NCBI GenBank assembly: GCA_014898415.1 | Contig: RCTD01000023.1 | Coordinates: 496,001 to 560,000, forward strand | Reading direction: 5' to 3' | From: Stromatinia cepivora | Lineage: Eukaryota; Ascomycota; Leotiomycetes; Helotiales; Sclerotiniaceae | Length of the DNA: 64,000 nt | Part shown: positions 48,194 to 59,738 of the stretch, one piece after another | How positions within the stretch are numbered: the stretch's first letter is position 1 | Layout of the letters: each line of letters opens with the position of its first letter | Made by a program: the position numbers and the translations under genes | The notes under the pieces: generated by a model | What the model was told of the DNA's origin: nothing | Seen by the model: the letters and a program-made list of their open reading frames with translations, nothing else | Database searches by the model: none

Positions 48194-50933
48194 GGCTGTT
48201 TGATGTGTTTTTTGTTGTGTTGGTCTAAGATCGGATAGTATTCGGAAAATATCTATTGACAATGCTAACTCAATGTCTTTGGTTCTTAAGTGTTGTAGTT
48301 CAAGATAATCAAGGATGATTGAATTGTTGGAGTGTGAAGAAAAGTGAGAAAGCGCACCATTTTATACCGCATCAGCGACATTGTTCTCAATATGATGAAC
48401 AATCCATGAACATCTGAATTTGAACGGACACTAGCCAAGATTCGAGCCCCTGAACAATGACTGAATAGGCGAGTTGATTACGGTTATCACGTGATAACAA
48501 CAAAATTGCCCACAGTATTATCCATCTATGAATGAACGTGCCAACCAAACCCCTTAGGCTCTTGAAAATCTTACGCTAAGATGGCATTATTTCCTAGCTC
48601 CTTCACTATCAACCATGACTTCCCTCTCTTGCATAGACGAGATTGTACCACGCTATACTATATACCTATCTTTGAACTGCTGCGAGGATTCTAGCGGACT
48701 AACTAGACGCCGCAAGACGCCAGACTGGATATTTTTCATTGGAAAACAAGCTACCAAGAATTTCGTATTTGCAGAATCCTAACAGGGTTAAGTATTTATC
48801 TTGAGCACCAAACTTCTGCAGTTCGGTAATCTTACATTCATTATTGCCGGTTTCTCGTCATTACTCTAATAACTATTATTAGCGTAATATCGTCCCAAAG
48901 AAAAGTTGAGAGATTCTTGTTCATTCCGACACCTACGATATACACTATGATGGCAAATTATGCGCGATAATATACTGCTAGCTACTCTTGCTTGCATAAC
49001 CAAAACTATCGGTGCCTACATTTACTATGATGTGTAGGACTTTTTTGTTACCTTCAATATATCAAACACTATATAAATTTCAAAATACTTGAGTATTGTT
49101 GTATTTTGATCTTCGTAGACGTTCAGGGGGTTTCATACTTGTAATTATCATTTGTTCTCATTGGACTACAGTTCCTAGCACATAATCTAAATGTTTTTAT
49201 ATGCCGATAAAGTGATACTGGCTATGCAATCTTCAAAGAATGACTTTTTCTGATATAGGTAGGATCTGAGATATTTTTTCATTTCATAATATAAACCTCA
49301 ATATTTCCTGTTTGGTTATTCGATCTACTCACCTTCATTAAGCGAGCCTTATGGGTATAATCATCAATGTGGCAGCTTTTTTTTCAATCTTTACTTGGAA
49401 TGATTAAATCTAATCCCACCTCTTGTATCAGGACAGACGGATCGTCTAGGAAGAAAGGACGTTCAACAATTAAAACAGCGTCTCGTTATTTAAGTACAGT
49501 CTTCCTGCTAAATCTCAGGCTCACACTCTTCCCCAGATGCTGAGAAGTATTGCAGGACCCCTGAGATCCTCCACTTTATACACTGTGTCACCCTTTACCT
49601 CGGGAATTTCACAACAATAGATCTTATCAAAATGTCTTCCTGTATACTCATCATGATGTTGCCGATTGCTCCGGGTCATTCTGTTCTTTCGCGGTTAGAG
49701 CGCGTTGATTGATTATGTTGCTTCATATGGTATTTCTTCTAGGTATCTGTAGGCAGCCATGTAATTTAAACGAACCGTAGGGTATCTTTTTGCAGATGGC
49801 AATTTGAGGTTTTGAGTTCATCACTCATGAACTATTAACTGAGCTTAATGATTTTCGCTGTCAGCATGTTTGCGCCCGTTATCTTGGTGAAGAATTCGCT
49901 GTCTTTTACTAAAGCACTTACCGCAATACTTAAGAGTATACCACTTTCCCATCTTCCAAGTTCTAAACAAGGATATTTTATGCCCTGCAGCCGGGTCCAG
50001 TCAAGTTTCAGTCATGACTTGCATAACAATACAAATGCCTAAGAAATCGACAAAGCTCATAATACACCAACCTACGACATCTATAACTTTTAATTTATCC
50101 ATGCTAAAATTCCATTGACCCAATATAGTGAGCAATCGACTTTTTAATAGCAATTTTCGCTGACATAGGCTGAAAATTATTTCAATCTCATAGTTATTTT
50201 GTGTATATACTCATCAAAACCAAATGACCACACTCCCAAATAATGAGTTTTTATTACGCCAGGCCCGGACTCGGAAAGGAAACGAAATGTAGAAGGTGGG
50301 AATAAATATATGGTAAACTTGCAGTCATGAAACTGCATTCCAGACACCTGGATATGTTCAATGTAGATTTCTATTTGTTTTTGTCTGGAACTTCCTCCAG
50401 CTTTATAACTCTTCTTCATAATCATGCTATTCGGAAGGAAGCAGATATATCAGTGAACAAATAACCATTCACATCCTGATTTCATACTTTTGACCACGGT
50501 ATATTCACCGAAGTGGATATTTAGTGACTAGAGACAAATTAGAGGATTTATTCATTTTTCTTATAAGCAATTGTATATTTATAATTTTTGGTATGTCTGA
50601 AATATTTGTAGTGAATTGGAAAGAATGCCCTCGAGGATGTAGTAAGCTAGAGTTAATCGAGCCTCTTTACTCGGGAAGTCGCTTCCCCAGCCCCTTGATT
50701 ACATAATCTCGGAACAATCCACAAAACCCCAAGTCTCACGATCCGAACCTCGGCATGAGTCTCTCATACCAACGTTTGCTTGATGCTGGTTTGAATTGGA
50801 GCTGCAAGTTCGTTGTAAAGAGTCAACATCTTAGTTTTATCTCATTTTGCCTCTTCCATGCAGCTATATTCCAATCTCTTTTAGGTTAATTGGGTAGCAA
50901 AAGGAGGAAAAGAGCAGGGTTATCTGGAGCAAC
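48194..50933. other. Gene-free region
   Basis: About 2.7 kb. The first few hundred bases are the upstream region of the 2EXR gene. The rest is AT-rich with frames under 85 residues and no recognisable product. Confidence 0.45.
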
Positions 50934-51908
50934 ATGGCGAAATCACGGGAAGAGGCTTTGAAAGGTGTTGAGGCTATTTTTGAGAGGTATTACTTATTAC
51001 TCTCTTATCTTATTCTCATTCATTGCTATGTTTGTATGCTCCAAGCGGAGTATAATGCAGTCTTTTCCGGCAATCTGCGCAATGCTCGTATTTTTGTTTT
51101 ATGGTAGTCATACTTCCTCTATTCTGATCCAAATATTCCTTCCTTCGCCTATGCCGCAAGGAGGTTTTCAATCTAGCATCTTAGCATGCCTTGTATTATT
51201 CTGAAATATTATATTCCATAATAACTCTTCTCTTCCATTCCTTGTCTGTCTTCCTATACCCAAATTTTCTAATTCTTCTCAAATCAAAATCTAACAACCA
51301 CCAGATACCGCTTAATCGCGCAATCCAAAAATTTCAATGGATTCGACTCGCATCTCATGGAAAATATCAAGATTCTCGATGCCACCGCGTCAGGAACCGT
51401 AACATTCGAGTTTCTTATTGATGAGCAATATGCCAATATCAACAATGTGATGCACGGGGGAGCCGGTGGTGTTATATTCGATATGTGCACTACATTTGCT
51501 CTAGGACCAGTTGCCAAACCCGGATCATGGGAGTAAGTTTTGTTTTCGCGTTCTGGACTCGGTGTGTGCTAATGGATTATAGTTTTCTAGGTGGTGTGAC
51601 GAGGACACTCAATTTAAGCTATTTAAGAGCTGTTCCTATTGGTATGTTCATTCCATATTCAATACCATAGCAAGAATCCCTCATTAACAATCCCAGGTAC
51701 CACAGTTCGTATCTACACCGAAGTAATCCAATACGGAAAGACAATGGCAATGCTTCGTGGTACCATGACTAGCCTAGATAGATCGATTATCTATTGCACG
51801 TGTGAACATCATAAAGTGCGGGTACCGACTAAGAAGGAACATTTAGAGCATAAGGTAGAATGGGATGGATTATGGACGAAAGATACAGAGGCGAAGTCGA
51901 AATTATAA
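50934..51908 (+). CDS. Hotdog-fold acyl-CoA thioesterase (PaaI/ACOT13-like)
   Basis: Likely hydrolyses acyl-CoA thioesters; substrate not readable. Exons 50934-50986, 51305-51532, 51583-51641 and 51697-51908 join to 183 residues. The hotdog core includes ANINNVMHGGAGGVIFDMCT, where the MHGG motif and the following acidic residue mark the active site of this family, then LNLSYLRAVPIGTTVRIYTE. The first intron is 318 nt, much longer than its neighbours, so an extra small exon inside it is possible. The start MAKSREEALKGVEAIFERYR fits the family's N-terminal helix. No mitochondrial signal is obvious. Confidence 0.85.
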
Positions 51909-52541
51909 GAAGTTTTGAAAGTTTTGCCTTGATCGGATGATGGTATTATTGAGAAAATATTATTAGTGACACAGGCGAATGCATAGAATTTCTAGTTTGT
52001 GGCAAGAACCGCCGACACTCTTGTGACCTTACTTGGAATTTCCAAGGAAAGCAGACTGTCGTTGTAATATAGAAGTGGAGCAGAAAGGATTGTTTGAAGA
52101 TTGGTCGTCGGGATGGCCCGGGAGGTAATAACGACTGAAGCACCGCAAAATCTACTAGGAGGTTTTTGCCTTCAAATGCTACAAGATCTTGTTAAGATTC
52201 CATCGCATATTATATTTCGTGGAGTCGTTAGAAATTATGCAGCAGTGGCAAGTCGAGAGCAAGGGTCACCACGAGTAAGTGTCAAAACCCGAGGTAGAGC
52301 TCATCAGGGATTGCAAATCTGTGAAGCTCACTTGGTCAACCACTAAGTAAATCCAATGCTTCACGATACCAAAATCAATATGATGTACATACAATATTCA
52401 GCAATGTGCAGAAATCGACCGAGTGATCGTCATAATGATAAGGTCATTAAATTCATAGATTCGTTGATCAATCCAACGTATTAAACCCAACTAAACGCCG
52501 AATCATATTGTCGCCAACCATTGCTCATATACACTCAAGAC
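51909..52541. other. Convergent spacer
   Basis: About 630 bp between the stops of the thioesterase and condensin genes. An 81-residue frame at 52101-52346 is not supported by any family feature. Confidence 0.45.
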
Positions 52542-55500
52542 CTACATACCCATCTCTATATCCCCATCATCATCTAGGAGACTTTCCACCAGACTATCTT
52601 GCAATTGTTGCTCCAGTAATGTTTCCTCCTCGTTAGGGGCAACGATCGTTCTCTCTTGATCAGCAACGACTGTTCCCTCGCTTTCATCATCATTTTCTTC
52701 TTCCTTTTCATTTTCATCCTCCTCCACGGTCTCCACTTTAATTAGCTTCTCCATTATCACCTCGGGACCTCTACTCTTTTTCACACCGAGACTGCCAGCT
52801 CTATTTCCATTGCCCCCTACATTGGCACCTGGTGGGGCACTCTCACCCCTTACACTTTCCCTCATCACACTTCCTCCTCTCAACACGCTTTCTTCTCCCG
52901 CGTCTTTTTCGGCAAGAGCATTTACAATCTTGCCAAGGGTAACATGTATCTTGAACAAAGCATTTTTTTTGCCTACCAGTAGCGTCCAGCCTAATTTTTG
53001 TTCTCGACGGCCTCGCTTACTTCCTCGTATGTTGCGCGAAGCTTATCCTCGGATGAGGCTGGCGAGATGTGGAGTTTGCCAAGGAGAGGTGTGAGGGTTT
53101 TCTTTTCTTCCACTGTTTTAGGTGTTAGTCTAGATTCAATAGGACTAGGGTCCAAAAGATTTAACCTACGCCTCATAGAAGAATTCAATCTTTCCAGAAT
53201 ATCCATGGCAAAGTCAAGATGAACATCTCCATTGATTGCCTTTTTAGGCGTCTCATCTGACAAGGTGACTTGGTTTCCAGGGACATAGCATTTCCGGGGA
53301 TCGGTCCAATCTACTAAATGCGCACCGATCGTCCCAAGACCAACCATTTCAGCCTCGGCATCCTCATCGTCGTCTTGAGCTTCGAATAGCTTGTGCATTG
53401 CATCTAATGCCACTGCACGCATTCTGTCTTGATTCTCTGCTCTGCTGTAACAGTAAACCGGTAGGAAATAGGTTAAAGTTTGACGGACACCTTGATTGTG
53501 AGCTGTGCTGGGATCGAAGTAAAGGACGACCAATGTCTTCAAGAGGTCATCAATCGCAGACGAGGCATCCGTAATTACACGTCCCAGCAAGAGTTTAGCA
53601 ACAGCGACGGTGGCCGCCGCCTGAACCTCGGGGTCTTTGGCACCGGACTTCAAAGCCTTGAGATAGACCTTTGTCAAAATTGTAGGATTTGATTCCAAAA
53701 GTTGAGCACCATGCTGATTAAGCATATCGGTCAAGATCTGCAAAGCAGTGATTTGAAGAGCAGAGTGGCCTTTGCTAAAAAAGTGTATGAAAAGAGCCAG
53801 GTTCTCCTCAGCCAAAGATTTGTCAAGAAGCGAACAGAGGCCAATGCAGATGAGGCCACGTTCACGAACAGGTGCTTCGTGGCTGCGCACAGCTGGTACA
53901 ACAAGATTGTTGAGCATGGCTACAAGATCCGCATTCTCTTTAAGACTTCCTTCAACATTTTCAAGCATACATTGCACAATGTGCAAGCATTTCATGTTAA
54001 CCATAATCTCGCGGACCGCTTTTTCTTGCTCTTCTGCTTCTGTCATCGGAGGCTTTTTCTTACCTCTAGTTGGTTTTTCATCATCACTAACGTCAGACCT
54101 TGCAGAATGAAAGCTCTCCTCGGCATCCTCAAAATCTTGTTCATCCATGACTGTATCATGAACATCGGCGACGGCCTCGAGAACAACACTACAGAATTCC
54201 TTTTCACCAGCAGGGGTTGCGGCACAAATTCCCCTAAGGACCTCCACAGTTAATTTAGTGACTTCTTCAGGCAGATCAGGGATAGCCAGGTGCTGTCTCA
54301 GAAGCGTGAACATTTTCCTTCGTCCAACTTCATCTGAATAGTCTAAACTTCGAGCAATATGGAGTAGTTGTTCGACAATAAATTCTTGCTCCACCGTATC
54401 TTCCTCTTCCGCTACGTCCTCCGTGATCTCCTCCTGTGTTGCAATCCGCTTTGAAGCCTCAACCAGAACTGCAGTATACCTCTGAAGGTAAAAGGCGAGT
54501 TTCGTAACTTCGGGCATTTTCTCTTCGATCAGAGCCTCGTACTTGCTATTTCCATCGTTCCGACAGAAATCATTGAAACTTCTTGCCATGAATACAGATT
54601 CGGCCGATAAAGTGTCCCAGAAGTAATCGTCAAATTTGACAGCATCTCGAAAGTCGGGTCGTCCCTCCCAAAAGCCTTTCATTGCTTCTAGAGCAACCCC
54701 GTTTTCCACCCCGGAATTAACAACATCTATTCTCTCAAGAAGCTCTAAAAGTGCTTCCATGTTTGGCGCCTTACTTTCTTCCACAGCCTCGCCTTCCGTA
54801 GTTTCTGCTGCAGCTGAAGCCATACAATCCTCAATCCAACGTTCTCGGAAAAGTCTGCCTGCTGCTTTGCGGACGTTTTCATCTCGATCGCGAAGGCCCC
54901 ATCGTAGTAACTTTTCGCGCATCGATAGTGACAAATGTCGGAAATCTCCAAGTGCTGGTAAAAGTCGAGAATAGAGCGCTCGACGAGTTGCAGGGTCTTG
55001 ATCTCTGGCCCTCTCTAGTAAATATGGAAGCGTGTTGGGTAATATTGGCAGATTGATCAAAAGAGACCTTCGAACATCGGCACTGGGATCATTTTGTAAA
55101 ACTGCTAATAGTTTAACAAGTAAGCCCCCAGACGATTCATCATCGCTCTCATCCGCATCCCCTTCTGCTTCATTCCCAGCTAATCTGCCTAGACCCAGGA
55201 CAGCTTGCACTCTCACCATCGCTTCTTTGTCGTGAATTCTGCGCAAAAGTCCATGTCGGAGTTGCTGAAAGAGATCGTCATCAATTGAGTCGAGCGAGTT
55301 TATAATGTGTGAAATCAGCTGCGTAGATCTGAATCGTACGAACTTTTCTTTGGCCGTTAAAAGAGGTAATATAGTCGACATGAGGTGACTCGTGAGCCTC
55401 GTACTCAGCGTCTCAACCAAAACTCCATCCTCCTCTTCATTTGCTAGAGTCATTTCATTGTCCTTCTCATTAGCATGTCTCAAGAATAAACCAATGAATC

Positions 55501-55888
55501 GAATCGCCTTCTCCCCAACACTCTCACTCTTTTTAATCGGCATCACTCTTAGAACACATCTTGTGAACTCATATGTAAATTCTTCCTCGTCGAAATCCTC
55601 CGCACCAGTCTTGTTCTTCTTGTTGGTGGGTTCGTAGCAGCATGCTTCTTGTATCTTGCGCAAATTGACAACTAATTTTCTGTGCGATGCGGTATTTCTT
55701 TGTGAATCTCTAAATATTGATGATATTTGCGTTCGCAACTCATTGTCCGGGGTTTCTTCTGGAATCTCAACGTATGGTGCTGCCACTCTTGAGGTAGCAG
55801 ATCTGCGACTACTTGGTTCCGCGGTGGATGATTTGCGAGCTCCCGAACCGGATGTCCTCGAGCTTCTGCTTGCAACTTTGCCTGGCAT
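52542..55888 (-). CDS. YCG1: Condensin complex subunit 3 (CAP-G, Ycg1/Cnd3)
   Basis: HEAT-repeat subunit of condensin, which compacts mitotic chromosomes. The main exon (55888-53021) encodes 956 residues with CAP-G features: ELRTQISSIFRDSQRNTASH, GLFLRHANEKDNEM, HEAT units such as VRVQAVLGLGRLAGN and DENVRKAAGRLFRERWIEDC, and FSKGHSALQITALQILTDML. The C-terminal acidic tail (408 nt, 52949-52542) is in another frame. The best splice joining them is GTAAGC at 53020 to AAG at 52950, giving about 1,091 residues. However, the tail's natural start, NALFKIHVTLGKIV, would then be partly lost, and the main frame stops at 52991 near A-runs. A small indel may be the real cause. An ACGCGT box lies upstream. 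Confidence 0.88.
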
Positions 55889-56288
55889 CTTGCTTTCCTG
55901 AGTTCAGATGTGATATTAGAAACTTCTTTTTTCTCGTGAAATGTTTCGTTTGGTTATCGTGGATCCGTTGTACGTGAAATGGGCAATCGTAATATTCGTC
56001 CAGAGGCTATAGTGAGAGTCGTAAGGGGACGGTCGCAGATTGCATGAACGCGTTAGAAAGTCGATGTCTTTTTCATCTTTCACTCCATGTTTAAAATGTT
56101 TGTTGACATTCATTGTTTACTTTCCTACCCTTGCTTAGTCATGAACCAGTATCAATGATAAGCGATAAGACCCGCCTGCGGGACAAAACTATGGCGACAT
56201 CAGGCCAGTGCGAGCATTCACAGAATTGTATAAAGAGTCAGGGAGTAAACAAAAGTTTAGTCAAATTGCTTTCTCAAATTGTTTAAAA
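55889..56288. promoter_or_regulatory. Shared upstream region of condensin and cysteine synthase
   Basis: A 400-bp divergent region. ACGCGT occurs at 56048-56053, 160 bp before the condensin start, and is an MCB-like site fitting a cell-cycle gene. It could also influence the cysteine synthase gene. Other elements not recognised. Confidence 0.5.
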
Positions 56289-57475
56289 ATGTTTCGACTT
56301 GGAGTTCGACGCTTTGCGACTACAGCTGTAAGAGCTGCAGAAAATGTCGCCCAGATGGAAGCCCCAAATCAATACGGGATTGGAGTTTCCAAAGCTCAGG
56401 GTGTGGTTAAGGGTTTGACTGGAGGTTCGTTTGAGACTCAGTCCTCCACGCGCATGAGGAATCAACTAAAAATCATAGCAATTGGAACACCCCATTGATT
56501 CGATTAAACTATATTTCCGATGCAACTGGCTGTGAAGTATTGGGAAAGGCAGAGTTCATGAACCCTGGAGGATCAATCAAGGATCGAGCAGCTCTATATG
56601 TTGTAAAGGATGCCGAAGAGAGAGGATTACTGAAGCCTGGAGGAACTGTTGTCGAAGGAACGGCCGGGAATACAGGAATTGGACTTGCACATGTTTGTAG
56701 GTCCAAAGGCTATAAGCTCGTCATTTACATGCCAAATACACAATCTCAAGGAAAGATTGACCTCCTGAGGTTGTTGGGTGCCGAAGTGTATCCAGTGCCA
56801 GCGGTGGCTTTCGACAATCCACAAAATTACAACCATCAAGCAAAACGTCACGCGGATAGACTGGAGAATGCGGTTTGGACAAATCAATTCGATAACATTG
56901 CGAATCGACGCGCCCACATTGAGACTACTGGTCCAGAAATATGGAATCAGACTAATGGGAAAGTGGATGCCTTCACCTGTGCCACAGGAACAGCAGGTAC
57001 CTTGGCTGGAATCACACGTTACTTGAAGACAAAGTCCGATGGAAGAGTCAAATGTTATCTTGCGGATCCCCCGGGAAGTGTTTTACATTCATACATTCAA
57101 TCAGGTGGAAAGCTGGTGGATAGAACTGGTTCCAGTATCACAGAGGGAATCGGACAAGGCAGAGTTACAGACAACTTAAAACCAGACATTGATTTATTAG
57201 ACGGCTCAATGCACATCAGTGATGAGAAGAGTATCGAGATGGTCTACCGATGTTTAGATGAGGAAGGATTGTACCTCGGAGCTAGTTCATGTTTGAATGT
57301 TGCTGCTGCAAAGGAGCTAGCTGAAAGGCTCGGAAAGGGGCACACTGTGGTGACAGTACTGTGCGATGGCGCATACAGGTATGCCGACCGATTGTTCTCC
57401 AAGAAGTGGTTATCGGAGAAGAAACTTCTTGGGGCAATTCCGAAACATTTAGAGAAGTATATTGTGCTTCCTTAA
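56289..57475 (+). CDS. Cysteine synthase (O-acetylserine sulfhydrylase), mitochondrial type
   Basis: PLP enzyme that makes cysteine from O-acetylserine and sulfide. The exons I join are 56289-56428 and 56479-57475, giving 378 residues. The PLP lysine is in [12 protein letters not shown] (K81). Phosphate- and substrate-binding motifs are GTAGNTGIG and [12 protein letters not shown], and the C-terminus ends [12 protein letters not shown]. The N-terminus ([20 protein letters not shown]) looks like a mitochondrial presequence. The junction is odd: it gives [12 protein letters not shown], whereas the family has AIGNTPLIRL. The better donor (GTTCGT at 56425) would give exactly AIG but leaves the frame one base short, so one A may be missing near 56486. 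Confidence 0.9.
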
Positions 57476-57538
57476 TTTATTGTACAAGTAAATACAAATA
57501 CAAAAGTATTCATTCGATCAGTAAGAGAAACACGTGAC

Positions 57539-58821
57539 TCATATTGCGCCGAACAAGTTGGTATAGGTTCTGAACCCCAGATTGCCCGCAGAAGTTTCCT
57601 TTAGCTCGGATGCGTACCTATTGGCTCGCTTTTCTAATCGAGGTATTTTCTCCTTCAGTCTTAATGAAGCTATCGTTTCCGGGCCGAAAACTTTCAGTGC
57701 TGTTTTCATCCCATGCAACACCGGTACTGCAGCTATAAGCCAACTGTTCTTCGCTCTGAGAGTCTTTTTCTGGATTTCTTCCATAGAATACTCTGTTCCG
57801 TCGGCGTGGGTTTGATTTGCTATTTCTGAGTTGAGGGCGTCGGATTTCGAATACACTCGTACTTCAGGCCTTTTCATATTGAGTAAAGCAGTGCTCAAGT
57901 CGTACTGCGTTCCCAGAAGCCTCGTAGTATAAGTTGCGACCTTCCCATCCACATCTTTCCCATCTGTATGTTTTATAGCACGAACTGCAGCCAATTGCAG
58001 CAATACGCCAATGACTTCCGGAAGAGCCCGAACATCATTCCCGTCCTCCACAAGTAATGGTCCTTTATCTCCAGCATGTCTTGGATCCTCGAGCAAATCT
58101 GCCACGGCTTCTGCCCATGCAAGAGCCTGCTCCGTTTCATGCTCTTCAAAACCACTGACCTGTGCTTTATAATAAATCCAATACATCATTTGCATGACAA
58201 TTTCCTCATCTTTCAAACGAAATCCTGTATGGCGAACTCTTCTTGCTGACTCGATAATGGCATCCATTCGTCCTACTAAACCCGCTCGTCGGATCGTCTG
58301 GCAATATAACGCTGAGGATATGGGTCGTTTGCAATCACGATGCCCCTCAAGCAGTTGCGGCAGATTGTCCCAATCTTTCTTTTCCGTCATGAGGTTAAGG
58401 ACTTCTCTAAATCCTTTTATGGTGTGTGGTATATCTTTCAAACGATTTATGTGCTCTAAGACAAATTCCTCTCCGCCAATCTTGACCTTGACGGGGTCAC
58501 TCAAAAGTGATTGCGCATGTTTAGTGCTGTATACTAGCCGCTGGTCATATTCTGCAAGGTGTGCGGGCAGGAAGAGGTTCTTTCGGTATTTCAAAAGTAG
58601 GGCATCAAGCTCAGGAGAAGAGGTTGGGGTGAAAGATGGAACATGGCCTATTTTAAAATCAGCACATAAAATATAATTTAACCACCTTGCAGTCACATAC
58701 CAACTCTTTGACATACTCCAGAATTCGTGAATGATCGTTGTTGTCTGGACGAATTCAGTGGCGCTTGTTTAAACAAGCATTCGCTGCCACGAATGACCTT
58801 GGGAAGACCTTTTCCACTCAT
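57539..58821 (-). CDS. Conserved-looking protein, probably mitochondrial
   Basis: Minus-strand exons 58821-58701 and 58647-57539 join to 409 residues; the intron has a GTATGT donor and AATAG acceptor. The N-terminus is rich in Arg/Ser/Gln with few acidic residues (CLFKQAPLNSSRQQRSFTNS), as in mitochondrial presequences. The body is helical, with segments like GFREVLNLMTEKKDWDNLPQ and SALYCQTIRRAGLVGRMDAI that resemble helical-repeat (PPR-like) proteins, though I cannot define repeats. Tail-to-tail with cysteine synthase (63 bp apart) and head-to-head with bL19m. A mitochondrial gene-expression role is only a guess from neighbours and targeting. Confidence 0.75.
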
Positions 58822-59028
58822 AATGACCTTACGAGTAGTTCAGGGAGCTTTGTGGGAAGTTAATAGTCACTATTTGGAGGGGTGCGTTCAATCGTTATCG
58901 TTAAAGAGTTTGGGGTGCTCTCATAAATTATTATCTTGGAATTGGGCGGTGACCCCAAAAGCGGCAGAATTTTTCAGATTGGTCGCATTGAACCTCACTT
59001 CAAGTACAAAATCCAGTCCTCAACAACC
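58822..59028. promoter_or_regulatory. 207-bp bidirectional upstream region
   Basis: Separates the starts of the putative mitochondrial protein gene and bL19m. Such a short shared region suggests joint control of two mitochondrial genes (inference). No named element is recognised. Confidence 0.5.
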
Positions 59029-59738
59029 ATGGCGACCATAACACCCACATTGCGGCCATTGAGCTGCTGGAAATCCCTATTACGGCAATCGAGACAACAC
59101 AAGGCTATCTCGAGGTCATTGACCACATATCACCACTCGAAGCCGGCGTCGCAGACCCCTCTTCGGACTCAAGGTTGGTCCTCATGGATTCTACAATTGA
59201 GACTCTTCGTGTACTGATACCTTGAATAGCTGTCCGAAAGATCAAAACCTATCCTCCACCATCATCTCCAGCCCAGCAATACAAAGAACCAATAAAAGAC
59301 CTTCACGCAGAGCAAATAGCAGTCCTCGATCCAACTGGTGCCCGCACCAACCTATTCTCCAAAACAAACCCAGAAGCAGCCAGAGTTGGCGATATTCTTC
59401 TCGTACGCCTTAAAACAGGCGACCCATTTGCTGGAGTATGCATCAACATCCGAAGACGAGGCGTGGAGACGGGTATCTTACTAAGAAATGAGTTGACGAG
59501 AGTGGGTGTTGAGATGTGGTATAAGATATATAGTCCAAATGTGGAGGGTATCGAGGTGGTACAGAGGAAGGCTAAGAGGGCTAGGAGAGCAAGATTGACA
59601 TACATGAGGAAGCCCAAGCATGATATGGGTAGTGTGCAGAATATTGTCTTGCAATACCAGAGAACGAGAGGTGTATTAGGAAGACCCGAGGGTGAGAGGA
59701 GGCAAACTAGCAAGAAGAAGACAAAGGGAAAGAAGTGA
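59029..59738 (+). CDS. IMG1: Mitochondrial large ribosomal subunit protein bL19m
   Basis: Structural protein of the mitochondrial ribosome. Exons 59029-59173 and 59230-59738 join to 217 residues. The N-terminus (MATITPTLRPLSCWKSLLRQ) is basic and Ser/Arg-rich, typical of matrix import. The bL19 core shows VGDILLVRLKTGDPFAGVCI, NIRRRGVETGILLRNELTRV and GVEMWYKIYSPNVEGIEVVQ, close to the bacterial L19 pattern. The C-terminus is very basic (RRQTSKKKTKGKK). An upstream in-frame ATG at 58936 would add 31 residues; I prefer the later one because a presequence starts there. Confidence 0.92.

Noticed and set aside
52101..52346. 81-residue open frame starting MVVGMAREVITTEAP
   Set aside because: The start faintly recalls RidA-type proteins, but the following residues do not, and there is no intron or family support.
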